64,000 nt of DNA from the NCBI GenBank assembly GCA_963800285.1, contig CAWDAL010000014.1, positions 372,001-436,000 on the forward strand, in the 5' to 3' direction. A program made the position numbers and the translations under genes. The DNA is from DASUPK01 sp963800285 (GTDB lineage: Bacteria; Actinomycetota; Thermoleophilia; Solirubrobacterales; 70-9). Within the stretch, counting starts at the first letter, position 1, and every line of letters begins with the position of its first letter. Below the pieces are notes generated by a model. That model searched no databases. It saw nothing but the letters and a program-made list of their open reading frames with translations, and was not told the origin of the DNA. Positions 7,848 to 15,064 of this stretch are shown here, piece after piece.

Positions 7848-8525
7848 ATGCGCATCCTGATCGTCGAGGACGAGCGCCCCATCGCCGAGTTCGTCCAGCG
7901 CGGGCTCGAGGCCGAGGGGTACTCCGTCTCCTGCGCCTACGACGGCGAGGAGGGCCTGGCGCTCGCGCGCACCGGCGACTACGCGCTGGTCATCCTCGAC
8001 GTGCTCCTGCCCAAGCTCAGCGGGCTCGAGGTGATCAAGGTCATTCGCGAGTCCGACGAGACGCTGCCGGTGATCATGCTGACCGCCCTGGCCGAGACCG
8101 ACGACGTCGTCACCGGTCTCGACCTCGGCGCCAGCGACTACCTGACCAAGCCATTCGCGTTCGCTGAGCTGCTGGCGCGCATCCGGGCGCACCTGCGCCA
8201 GCCCGGCCAGGCCAACGCCACCTCGCTGGAGGTCGGCGGGATCAGCCTCGACTTCCGCACCCGCGAGGTCGATCGCGACGGCCGCGCCGTGAAGCTGACC
8301 GCACGGGAGTTCGAGCTCCTCGCGTACCTGATGCGGCATCCCGACCAGGTCCTCTCCCGCGCGCAGATCCTGAATGCGGTCTGGGGCTACGACTACGACC
8401 CCGGCACCAACGTCCTCGATGTCTATATCGGCTACCTGCGTCGCAAGCTCGCCGAGGCCGACGGGGAGGCGCCGATCCAGACCGTTCGCTCGGCCGGCTA
8501 CCGGCTGGTGAGCGCAGATGCGTAG
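7848..8525 (+). CDS. OmpR/PhoB-family response regulator
   Basis: 225 residues. The receiver domain (1-120) has acidic pocket residues in IVEDER, phosphoacceptor D51 in LVILDVLLPK, and the conserved Lys in YLTKPFAFAEL. The winged-helix output domain (about 130-225) contains VKLTAREFELLAYLMRHPDQ and DPGTNVLDVYIGYLRRKL. It overlaps the downstream histidine kinase by 8 bp. It probably controls itself and the divergent apbE operon through 7791-7808, and the ferredoxin through 10207-10224. Confidence 0.95.
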   Translation: MRILIVEDERPIAEFVQRGLEAEGYSVSCAYDGEEGLALARTGDYALVILDVLLPKLSGLEVIKVIRESDETLPVIMLTALAETDDVVTGLDLGASDYLTKPFAFAELLARIRAHLRQPGQANATSLEVGGISLDFRTREVDRDGRAVKLTAREFELLAYLMRHPDQVLSRAQILNAVWGYDYDPGTNVLDVYIGYLRRKLAEADGEAPIQTVRSAGYRLVSADA

Positions 8526-9957
8526 GTGGGTCCCGCGCGGCATCCGGCTGCGGCTGGTGCTGGCGATCTCGGCGGTCAGCATGGCCGCTGTGGGGGCGAG
8601 CTTCTTCGCGCTGCATGAGACGACAGCCGCGAACCTGCGCAGCCGGATCGACCGGGAGCTGAACGAGCAGTACGCGGAGTTCCAGCAGCGGGTATTGGGC
8701 CCCGGCAGGGTCCGCGACCCCGCCTCGCTGAGGGCCGCGAGCGAGCGCTTCGTCGCCGGTCAGCGCTACCACCCCGAGGCGCGCATCTACCTCGTCGCGC
8801 CCCGGGGAGTCCCGCCCGTGACGAACCAGATCCGGATAGTCAACGAGGAGCTGGCCGAGTCACACGCCGGGAACAGCGAGAACGGCGAAGCCGGCGCGGG
8901 CGGCATCGTCTCCGCCGAGGACGGACTCACCACGGTCTCCACGGACGAGACCGGCAAGCTCCGAGTCCTGACGCAGCCCGTCGTCGTGGACGGGGCGAGG
9001 ATCGGGACGTTCCGCGTGGCGGATCCGCTCACCTCGGTCGACCAGGCGCTCGAATCGCTGCGCAACCGCTTCATCGCCGTCGGGCTCGGAGCCCTGCTGC
9101 TCTCGGTCGCGATCGCGATCTGGCTGGCCAACCTGATCACGCGGCCACTGCGGCGGATGGCCGCCGTCGCGTCGGCGGTCGACTCGGGGGACCTCACCCA
9201 CCGGATCGACTACAGCGGCGAGGACGAGGTCGGCGTGCTCGCCGAGTCCTTCAACCACATGATGGACCGCCTCGAGGAGGGCTTCCGCCTGCAGCGGGAC
9301 TTCGTCTCCGACGCCTCGCACGAGCTGCGCAGCCCCCTCACCGTCCTCCGGGGCCGCATCGAGCAGCTCGCGGACCATTCGGGCGACCGCGAGACCGTCG
9401 AGTCGGAGGCCGACGAGCTGATGAAGGAGGTCCGGCGAATGGAGCGCCTGACCGACGACATGCTCACCTTGGCCAAGGCCGAGCGTGGCGGGCTCGTGCA
9501 GCCTCGCCGGGTTCCGCTCGACGACTTCGTCGAGGACCTTCGCCGCGATCTCCCGCTGCTCGGGTCCCGCCACTACAGCGTCGAGTCGAGCCTGCACGGA
9601 GACCTCCAGGCCGACCCGGACCGGCTCGCCCAGGTCCTTCGCAACCTGGTCACGAACGCCGTGCGGCACACGGCGGCCGACGGCCACATCGACATCTCAA
9701 TCGGCTCGGAGAACGGCTCGGCTGTGTTCGCCGTCAGCGACGACGGCACCGGGATCGAAACCGATCAGCTCGGGCGGATCTTCGATCGCTTCCACCGCAC
9801 CGACGAGGGCCGCAGCCGCGCCGAAGGGGGCAGCGGGCTGGGGCTCGCGATCGCGCGCGCGATCGTCGAAGCGCACGGCGGCACGATCGCCGCGAGCTCG
9901 ACTCCCGGCCAGGGCGCGACCATCCGCTTCCGGATCCCGGGCTACAGGCCCGACTAG
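8518..9957 (+). CDS. Sensor histidine kinase (HAMP, HisKA, HATPase)
   Basis: A 479-residue classic membrane kinase. TM1 is at about 11-30, followed by an extracytoplasmic sensor region of about 145 residues with no recognised fold. TM2 (GLGALLLSVAIAIWLANLI) leads into HAMP (RRMAAVASAVDSGDLTHRI). The H-box is DFVSDASHELRSPLTVLRG and the N-box LRNLVTNAVRHT. G-boxes are DDGTGIE and GGSGLGLAIARAIVEAHGG. The overlap with the response-regulator gene makes the pair translationally coupled. The signal is unknown; neighbouring redox genes suggest a redox or metal cue. Confidence 0.95.
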   Translation: MRRWVPRGIRLRLVLAISAVSMAAVGASFFALHETTAANLRSRIDRELNEQYAEFQQRVLGPGRVRDPASLRAASERFVAGQRYHPEARIYLVAPRGVPPVTNQIRIVNEELAESHAGNSENGEAGAGGIVSAEDGLTTVSTDETGKLRVLTQPVVVDGARIGTFRVADPLTSVDQALESLRNRFIAVGLGALLLSVAIAIWLANLITRPLRRMAAVASAVDSGDLTHRIDYSGEDEVGVLAESFNHMMDRLEEGFRLQRDFVSDASHELRSPLTVLRGRIEQLADHSGDRETVESEADELMKEVRRMERLTDDMLTLAKAERGGLVQPRRVPLDDFVEDLRRDLPLLGSRHYSVESSLHGDLQADPDRLAQVLRNLVTNAVRHTAADGHIDISIGSENGSAVFAVSDDGTGIETDQLGRIFDRFHRTDEGRSRAEGGSGLGLAIARAIVEAHGGTIAASSTPGQGATIRFRIPGYRPD

Positions 9958-10169
9958 GGCGCGATCCGCTCGCCGGTCTCGGCGTCGATCAGCGTGATCG
10001 CCTCCGAGGGACAGGCGCGGGCCGCGTCGACCATCTTCCGCAGTGGCGCGCTCCCGATCAGATGGGCGGTGTCGTCGACCTCGAAGGCCTCCGGCGCCAA
10101 CTCGGCGCAGTCGCCGTAGGCGAGACAGGCCTCCCTGTCGATGTGGACCTTGAGCTTCACGGCCGCCAT
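9954..10169 (-). CDS. Single-cluster bacterial ferredoxin
   Basis: 71 residues: KVHIDREACLAYGDCAELAPEAFEV and later ARACPSEAITLID. Ligands are C-x5-C and CP, the pattern of [3Fe-4S]/[4Fe-4S] ferredoxins of actinobacteria, with Tyr at the position that is Cys, His or Ala in relatives. Such ferredoxins donate electrons to P450s or other reductases. The stop overlaps the convergent kinase stop by 4 bp. The upstream region carries the second copy of the putative regulator site, so it likely belongs to the same regulon as apbE. Confidence 0.9.
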   Translation of the reverse strand: MAAVKLKVHIDREACLAYGDCAELAPEAFEVDDTAHLIGSAPLRKMVDAARACPSEAITLIDAETGERIAP

Positions 10170-10206
10170 GGTCGGTCACGGCACTTAGGGCAGGGTTAGC
10201 CGCCGG

Positions 10207-10224
10207 TGAGAGCCCTCTTAGGGG
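10207..10224. promoter_or_regulatory. Candidate operator TGAGAGCCCTCTTAGGGG, site 2
   Basis: It lies 38-55 bp upstream of the ferredoxin start (10169, minus strand). It matches the site at 7791-7808 at 15 of 18 positions, with the core TGAGAG-nn-CTCTTAG intact. The most economical reading is a binding site of the OmpR-type regulator encoded between the two copies. Confidence 0.5.
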
Positions 10225-10238
10225 GCGAAGCGGGGGGC

Positions 10239-10277
10239 GTCCGGACTTGTGGTTCCTATGCACCCGAAAGTCCGGAC
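10239..10277 (+). repeat. Inverted repeat whose loop holds the DUF559 start codon
   Basis: Left arm GTCCGGACTT is 10239-10248 and right arm AAGTCCGGAC is 10268-10277, a perfect 10-bp stem. The 19-nt loop contains GTG 10249 and ATG 10258, the only plausible starts of the downstream gene. A related copy with the same orientation and the same TCCTATGCA loop core is at 11152-11193, just after the gene. Confidence 0.85.
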
Positions 10278-11145
10278 AGCCGATTCGCTGATCCGGGATC
10301 TTGCCACCAAGTCTCACGGGGTCGTTACCCGGCGCGAGCTCCTCGACCGGGGAGTGACCCCCGAGGAAATCAAGACCCGGCTGAGGAAGGGGGTGCTGAT
10401 CGCAGCGCATCGCTGCGTCTTCCGGGTGGGGCATCGCGCTCCGAGCGTCGAAGCTAATTACATCGGAGCTGTGAAGGCCTGCGGAAGCGGTGCGCTGCTG
10501 GCGGCCGAGCGGCTGCGCACCTCTGGGGGGCTAACCAAATCGGCCCCTCCCCGGCCCGAGGTTCTGCCCCCACATGATCGCCACGTACCCGGTGTGATCG
10601 TTCACCGGTCGCGCCGAACCGAGCTCACGGACGCAAACCGGCAGCGAGGGGTCCCGGTCACGAGCGTCGCACGCACCCTGGTGGACATCGCCTCTTCATT
10701 GCCCGAGCCGGCGCTCGCGAGGGCCTGTCATGAGGCTGGCGTCAGGTACGGGACGACGCCGAGGCAGGTCGAGGCGGAGCTCGAGCGTCTGCCCAACGCC
10801 ACCGGGCGCGCCAAGCTCCGGCGCGTCATCGGGGCGAAGATCCCTGTGACGCTGAGCCGCCTCGAGTCTCACTCCCTCGCCCGGCTGAGGAAGGCCCGGC
10901 TGCCTTTGCCGGTGACCAACAAGGTTGCGGGGAGGCGCCGCGTCGACTGCCGCCGGCCCCAGCATCGGCTCACCGTTGAGCTCGACGGCTACCGGTTCCA
11001 CAACTCGCGTCATTCCTGGGAACAGGACCGGCGCCGAGAGCGCGAAGCTCGACTGCGGGGCGACGAGTTCCGGCGCTACTCCTGGACTGATGTGTTCGAG
11101 ACGCCCAGCTTCATGTTGGGCGAGTTGCGCGGTCTACTCAACTGA
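10258..11145 (+). CDS. AbiEi-like winged-helix plus DUF559 (Vsr-like nuclease fold) protein, copy 1
   Basis: 295 residues from ATG 10258; GTG 10249 would add three. The N-terminal region (SLIRDLATKSHGVVTRREL, then IAAHRCVFRVGHRAP) is the AbiEi-type antitoxin/winged-helix domain. The C-terminal part has RRVDCRRPQHRLTVELDGYR followed by an Arg-rich helix and RLRGDEFRRYSWTDVF, the D...E-x-D core of DUF559 endonuclease-like proteins. No toxin gene is adjacent. Copy 2 at 46975-47805 aligns from the first residues. Both starts lie in long inverted repeats, suggesting autoregulation or a self-associated target site. Nuclease activity is untested inference. Confidence 0.8.
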   Translation: MHPKVRTADSLIRDLATKSHGVVTRRELLDRGVTPEEIKTRLRKGVLIAAHRCVFRVGHRAPSVEANYIGAVKACGSGALLAAERLRTSGGLTKSAPPRPEVLPPHDRHVPGVIVHRSRRTELTDANRQRGVPVTSVARTLVDIASSLPEPALARACHEAGVRYGTTPRQVEAELERLPNATGRAKLRRVIGAKIPVTLSRLESHSLARLRKARLPLPVTNKVAGRRRVDCRRPQHRLTVELDGYRFHNSRHSWEQDRRREREARLRGDEFRRYSWTDVFETPSFMLGELRGLLN

Positions 11146-11151
11146 TCAGGC

Positions 11152-11193
11152 TGTCCGGGATTTCGGGGTCCTATGCAACCGAAAAGCCGGACA
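11152..11193 (+). repeat. Second copy of the DUF559-associated inverted repeat
   Basis: The arms are 11152-11166 (TGTCCGGGATTTCGG) and 11179-11193 (CCGAAAAGCCGGACA), pairing at 13 of 15 positions. The loop, 11167-11178, carries TCCTATGCAA, matching the loop of the upstream copy. An ATG at 11173 sits where the start codon is in copy 1, but it leads only into the end of the convergent DUF1385 gene. The repeats therefore bracket the DUF559 gene as imperfect direct repeats of a palindrome. It could also serve as terminator between convergent genes. Confidence 0.8.
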
Positions 11194-11200
11194 AGCCCGC

Positions 11201-12205
11201 CTACGCCACGATCTCGATCGGCTGCTTGCCCTTCGCCTCGTAGGGGTCCTCGACCTCCAGAACCGCCTTCAGCGAGCGGATCGCCACCTCGAGCTGGTCG
11301 TGATCCGGCTCGCGGGTGGTCAGGTTCTGGAGCATCAGGCCCGGCCACATCACGGCGCGCACCCATTTCTTGTTCCGGTGCTTGCCGGCCCACTTGATCA
11401 CCTCGTAGGAGAGGCCGGCGATCAGCGGAATGCCGAGGATGCGGGAGGCGACGAGCCAGTACCAGGCGGGAAGCCCGATGGGCGCGAAGACGAAGATCGC
11501 GAGCACCATCACGATGAGGAGAAAGCTGGTGCCGCAGCGCGGGTGCAGGCGCGAGTACTCGGCGGCGCGGGCGGGAACGAGCTCGTCCCCGGCCTCGAAG
11601 CAGGAGATCGTCTTGTGCTCGGCGCCGTGGTACTGGAAGACCCGCCGCAGGTCAGGAAGCTTGCTGATCAGCGCCAGATAGCCGATGAAGATCGCCGTCC
11701 GCAGCACGCCCTCGACGAGCCAGAAGAGGAGCGCGGAGCCCAGCCAATCCTTGATCAGGCTGGTGGCACCCACCGGGATGACGAAGAAGAGGCCGACCGC
11801 AAGGAGCAGGGAGAAGAAAATCGTCAGGCCCCAGGTGAAACCGCCGATCTCCTCCTCTTCCTCACCTTCCGCGAGCTGCGCGTTGGCCGAGATCGCCAGC
11901 GCCCTGAAGCCGATCTTCAGCGACTCCGCCAGCGCCACCACCCCACGGATGACGGGGAGGCGGAGGAGCTTGCTGCGCTTCGCCCAGGAGACGATCGGCT
12001 CGGAGGTGACTTGGATCTCCCCCTCGGGGGTGCGGCAGGCGACCGACCAGGTCGAAACGCCGCGCATCATCACTCCCTCGAGCACCGCCTGGCCGCCGAT
12101 CGGCGCATCGCCGACGGCGACGGGCTTGCCGTCCGGCATCCGCTCGGACTGAGCGGCGGCCCGCGGCCGCGATCCGTTCAGCGATGACGCGGGCTCGGTG
12201 CTCAA
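11201..12205 (-). CDS. DUF1385 family multi-pass membrane protein (YqhQ-like)
   Basis: 334 residues. The soluble N terminus has IGGQAVLEGVMMRG. Hydrophobic segments are TIFFSLLLAVGLFFVIPVGA, ALLFWLVEGVLRTAIFIGYL, TSFLLIVMVLAIFVFAPIG and a following helix. The family signature FQYHGAEHKTISCFE and the motif YSRLHPRCGTSFL are present. It is typically found between rpmE and prfA in actinobacteria; here about 7 kb of other genes separates it from prfA. The function is not established. It starts within the rpmE stop region (4-bp overlap). Confidence 0.9.
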   Translation of the reverse strand: MSTEPASSLNGSRPRAAAQSERMPDGKPVAVGDAPIGGQAVLEGVMMRGVSTWSVACRTPEGEIQVTSEPIVSWAKRSKLLRLPVIRGVVALAESLKIGFRALAISANAQLAEGEEEEEIGGFTWGLTIFFSLLLAVGLFFVIPVGATSLIKDWLGSALLFWLVEGVLRTAIFIGYLALISKLPDLRRVFQYHGAEHKTISCFEAGDELVPARAAEYSRLHPRCGTSFLLIVMVLAIFVFAPIGLPAWYWLVASRILGIPLIAGLSYEVIKWAGKHRNKKWVRAVMWPGLMLQNLTTREPDHDQLEVAIRSLKAVLEVEDPYEAKGKQPIEIVA

Positions 12206-12408
12206 CGGGCGCGCTTGGCGGCCCGGCGACGGAACCGCTCGACCCGGCCGCCGGTGTCAACCAGCTTCTGCTTGCCCGTATAGAAGGGGTGGCACTGCGA
12301 GCAGATCTCCACGTGAAGCTCGGGCTTCGTGGAGCGCGTATAGAAGTCGTTGCCGCACGAGCAATGGACGTGCGAGAGGACGTATTCGGGATGGATGTCT
12401 GTCTTCAT
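12202..12408 (-). CDS. rpmE: 50S ribosomal protein L31 (zinc-binding form)
   Basis: 68 residues from ATG 12408 (MKTDIHPEYV). Four cysteines in SHVHCSCGNDFYTRS and CSQCHPFYTGKQKLVD give the C+ zinc-binding type. An upstream in-frame ATG (12417) would add three residues. I prefer 12408, because TAGACT lies on the minus strand at 12417-12422, 8 nt before it, and this conserved start is universal. It is the head of the DUF1385-containing operon. Confidence 0.95.
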   Translation of the reverse strand: MKTDIHPEYVLSHVHCSCGNDFYTRSTKPELHVEICSQCHPFYTGKQKLVDTGGRVERFRRRAAKRAR

Positions 12409-12464
12409 CGCGTTCAAGTCTAGCCAGGCTCAAGAACACCACCGAGGGCCAAAGGTTCGGCAAG

Positions 12465-12507
12465 TTGACATACAGGTTGTAGGTCAGATATACATACAGC
12501 TTGTATG
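12465..12507 (+). promoter_or_regulatory. Promoter with tandem operators upstream of the SnoaL/hydrolase operon
   Basis: TTGACA (12465-12470) and TATACA (12489-12494) are 18 bp apart, one of the few consensus-like promoters in the window. Two operator-like inverted repeats overlap it: CATACA-GGT-TGTAGG (12469-12483, one mismatch) and CATACA-GCT-TGTATG (12493-12507, perfect). They are 24 bp apart. The arrangement suggests repression by a TetR- or PadR-type dimer. No regulator gene is adjacent. Confidence 0.65.
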
Positions 12508-12527
12508 CGAAGCCGAAAGGAGCCGAG

Positions 12528-12971
12528 ATGACGCCAACTGCCACCGATGCCAGCACCGCAATCGAGATGCTCGCGCATCGTTACGGCGAGGCCTGGAACC
12601 GCCAGGATCTCGACGCGATCATGGACCTGCACGCCGACGACTGCGTCTTCGTCGCCCACGCCGCCGGCTCTCCCCCGGCCGAGGGCAAGGAAGCCGTCCG
12701 CGAGGCCTTCGCGGGCTACATCGCGATGATGCCCGACATCGAGTTCGCCGAGCGCGCGCTTCACGTCGGCGAGGATCACTGGGTGCTCGAGTCCACCATG
12801 AGCGGCACGGTCGAGCAGGCGATCGACGTCGAGGGCGAGTCCTTCGGCCGCCGCGGGGCCCGGGTCGAGGTTCCGTGCGTCGACGTGATCGAGGTCCGCG
12901 GTGGGCTCGTCACCAGCAAGCACACCTATCTCGACTCGCTCGGGATGCAGCGCCAACTGGGAGCCGAGTGA
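12528..12971 (+). CDS. SnoaL-like (NTF2-fold) protein
   Basis: 147 residues from ATG 12528, chosen because AAAGGAG sits 6-7 bases upstream; an ATG-like frame from 12501 would place the start inside the operator. Motifs are IEMLAHRYGEAWNRQDLDAI and DDCVFVAHAAGSPPAEGKEA, a nuclear-transport-factor-2-like small enzyme or binding protein. It is first in a three-gene unit with another SnoaL-like protein and an alpha/beta hydrolase, behind the promoter at 12465-12507. Substrate unknown. Confidence 0.85.
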   Translation: MTPTATDASTAIEMLAHRYGEAWNRQDLDAIMDLHADDCVFVAHAAGSPPAEGKEAVREAFAGYIAMMPDIEFAERALHVGEDHWVLESTMSGTVEQAIDVEGESFGRRGARVEVPCVDVIEVRGGLVTSKHTYLDSLGMQRQLGAE

Positions 12972-13459
12972 TGGAGACCGCAGCCGCCGCCGGATCGACA
13001 GCCGCCGCGGGCGCGGCGGCTGAGGCCTGGGTCGAGATGTTCGCCGAGGGCTGGGCCAACCCGGTCGACGCCGACACCTTCAGCGATCACTTCGAGCCTC
13101 ATTTACAGCCGGAGGTGCGCATGATCCAGCCGTCGATGCGGCCGATCGTCGGCAAGAAAGGCTTCCGGGAGGAGTTCGCTCGGCCGCTCTTCCACCTCGT
13201 CCCCGATCTGCACGGCACCGTCGAGAACTGGGCTGCCGACGGCGGAGTGGTCTACATCGAGCTGCGGCTGGAGGGCACGATCGGCAGGAGGCCGTTCACG
13301 ATGCGCACCTGCGACCGCATCAGCCTCCGCGACGGAACGGCGGTCGAGCGCGTCGCCTATCTCGACGCGACCCCTCTGCTCAAGGCGGTCGCGCTCAGCC
13401 CGCGCGCCTGGCCGAAGTTCCTGAAGATCCAGCTCCGCAACCTGAGGAGGCCCGCATGA
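12971..13459 (+). CDS. SnoaL-like (NTF2-fold) protein
   Basis: 162 residues. ATG 12971 overlaps the preceding stop (TGATG). An Ala-rich N terminus precedes EAWVEMFAEGWANPVDADTF, then IVGKKGFREEFARPLFHLVP and YIELRLEGTIGRRPFTMRTC, the typical NTF2-like barrel pattern. The C terminus is basic and overlaps the next ATG. Tight coupling with its neighbours suggests a common catabolic or detoxification step controlled by the upstream operators. Confidence 0.85.
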   Translation: METAAAAGSTAAAGAAAEAWVEMFAEGWANPVDADTFSDHFEPHLQPEVRMIQPSMRPIVGKKGFREEFARPLFHLVPDLHGTVENWAADGGVVYIELRLEGTIGRRPFTMRTCDRISLRDGTAVERVAYLDATPLLKAVALSPRAWPKFLKIQLRNLRRPA

Positions 13460-14310
13460 GCCAGATCAAGCTCCCCGAGGGAACCATCCACTTCCGCGAG
13501 TCCGGAAAGGGGCCGCCCGTCGTCTTCGTCCACGGCCTGCTGGTCGACGGCCGGCTCTGGCGCAAGGTGACGCCTCTGCTGGAGGACCGCTTCCGCTGCA
13601 TCGTCCCCGAACTCCCGCTCGGCTCCCACCGCGAGCCTATGGGTCCGGAAGCGGACCTCTCTCCCCCGGGCCTGGCCCGGATCGTCGCGGGCTTTCTGGA
13701 GGCCCTCGATCTCGAGGACGTCACGCTCGTCGCCAACGACACCGGCGGGGCGATCTCCCAGATCACCGCCGCGCACCACCCCGAGCGGATCGGCCGGCTG
13801 CTGCTGACCAACTGCGACGCGTTCGAGAACTTCCTGCCTCCCGCGTTCAGGCCGATGCAGTGGGCGGCGAGGGTGCCCGGCGGGCTGACCGCGATGATGG
13901 CTGGCATGCGCTTCGCGCCCCTGCGCCGGCTGCCGAACGCGTACGGCCGGCTGATCAAGCGCGACTTCGCCGGCGCGCCGACGCGCGAGTGGGTCGATCC
14001 CTACCTGACGAACAAGGAGATCCGCCGCGACACGATCAAGGTCCTACGGGCAATCGACCCGAAGTACACGTTCGAGGCCGCCGAGCGGCTGCGTGAGTTC
14101 GACCGCCCCGCGCTGCTCGCCTGGGCGGTCGAGGATCGTTTCTTCAAGCTCTCCTTCGCCGAGCGGCTGGCGGAGACGATCCGCGGAGCGAAGCTCGAGA
14201 GGATCGAGGACTCCTACACCTTCGTCTCAGAGGACCAGCCCGAGCGGCTCGCCGAGCTGATTCGCTCCTTTGCGGAAGTCAGCAGCACCGCAGCCTCCGC
14301 GTCAGGCTGA
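13456..14310 (+). CDS. Alpha/beta-hydrolase fold protein with Asp nucleophile position, no obvious catalytic His
   Basis: 284 residues. The oxyanion region is VVFVHGLLVDGRLWRKV. The nucleophile elbow reads VANDTGGAISQ, with Asp where esterases have Ser, as in haloalkane dehalogenases and epoxide hydrolases. The acid region is LLAWAVEDRFFKLSFAERL. Where these enzymes have a His (GHF.QED), this one has EDSYTFVSEDQPERL, so the general base is not in its usual place. It is the last gene of the SnoaL-SnoaL-hydrolase operon. It may be an inactive or mechanistically different member. Confidence 0.88.
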   Translation: MSQIKLPEGTIHFRESGKGPPVVFVHGLLVDGRLWRKVTPLLEDRFRCIVPELPLGSHREPMGPEADLSPPGLARIVAGFLEALDLEDVTLVANDTGGAISQITAAHHPERIGRLLLTNCDAFENFLPPAFRPMQWAARVPGGLTAMMAGMRFAPLRRLPNAYGRLIKRDFAGAPTREWVDPYLTNKEIRRDTIKVLRAIDPKYTFEAAERLREFDRPALLAWAVEDRFFKLSFAERLAETIRGAKLERIEDSYTFVSEDQPERLAELIRSFAEVSSTAASASG

Positions 14311-14408
14311 CCCTCCGCCCGTCGAGCGAGCGCCCACCGCCTCAAGCCGCAGAACACCGGATACCCAGAAATGCATCCACCGCCCGCGAGCCGGGTTAAG
14401 GTACGACC

Positions 14409-15062
14409 GTGGCAGAGACCGGGGAGGCAGCGTCGGAGAAGATCTCCGTTGTCCTTGCGGACGACCATGCCGTCGTCCGCAGCGCCCTGCGCCTGATGCT
14501 CGAGCGCGAGCCCGACATCGAGGTCGTCGCCGAGGCGGGCGACGCCGACTCGGCGAGCCGCTACGTCAGCGGGCACCACCCGAAGGTCCTGATCCTCGAC
14601 ATCAACATGCCCGGCGGATCCGGTCTCGCGGCGATCCCCTCCATCCGCGAGCAGTCGCCCGGCACGGAGATCGTCGTATTGACCATGCAGGACGAGACCG
14701 CGTTCGCGCGCGAGGCACTACAGGCCGGGGTCCTCGGCTACATCCTCAAGGAGGCGGCGAGCGAGGAGCTGGTCAAGGCGGTCCGGATGGCGGCGGAGGG
14801 CCGCACCTACCTGCAGCCGGAGCTCGGCGCCCGCCTCGCGGCCGAGCCCGACGTCGCGACGCCCGACGACCTCTCAGAGCGCGAGCTCCAGGTCCTCCGC
14901 CTGATCGCGCTCGGTCACACCAACAACGAGATCGCCGAGCAGCTCTATCTGAGCGTGCGCACCGTCGAGTCCCATCGCGCGCACATCCAGCAGAAGCTCG
15001 CGATGACGACCCGCTCCGAGCTCGTTCGCTACGCGATCGAGCGCGGTCTCATCGACGTCTAG
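14409..15062 (+). CDS. NarL/FixJ-family response regulator
   Basis: 217 residues from GTG 14409, with TAAGGT at 14397-14402 six bases before. The receiver has the acidic pair VVLADDHAVVRS, phosphoacceptor D64 in LILDINMPGGSG and YILKEAASEELV. The LuxR-type HTH is at about 155-215: LSERELQVLRLIALGHTNNE and LYLSVRTVESHRAHIQQKL. It is convergent with the histidine kinase at 15065-16609 (2 bp apart), which is its likely partner although the two are not co-transcribed. Confidence 0.94.
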   Translation: MAETGEAASEKISVVLADDHAVVRSALRLMLEREPDIEVVAEAGDADSASRYVSGHHPKVLILDINMPGGSGLAAIPSIREQSPGTEIVVLTMQDETAFAREALQAGVLGYILKEAASEELVKAVRMAAEGRTYLQPELGARLAAEPDVATPDDLSERELQVLRLIALGHTNNEIAEQLYLSVRTVESHRAHIQQKLAMTTRSELVRYAIERGLIDV

Positions 15063-15064
15063 CC

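Noticed and set aside
7770..8582. Upstream extension of the apbE frame across the response regulator
   Set aside because: It is antisense to a clear OmpR-type gene, and the ApbE homology begins at ATG 7769.
10258..11145. DUF559/AbiEi gene as part of a classic AbiE toxin-antitoxin pair
   Set aside because: No AbiEii nucleotidyltransferase-like toxin is adjacent to either copy.
12350..12970. Long frame preceding the second SnoaL-like protein
   Set aside because: It overlaps the promoter and the first SnoaL-like gene in another frame; ATG 12971 with the TGATG overlap is the natural start.
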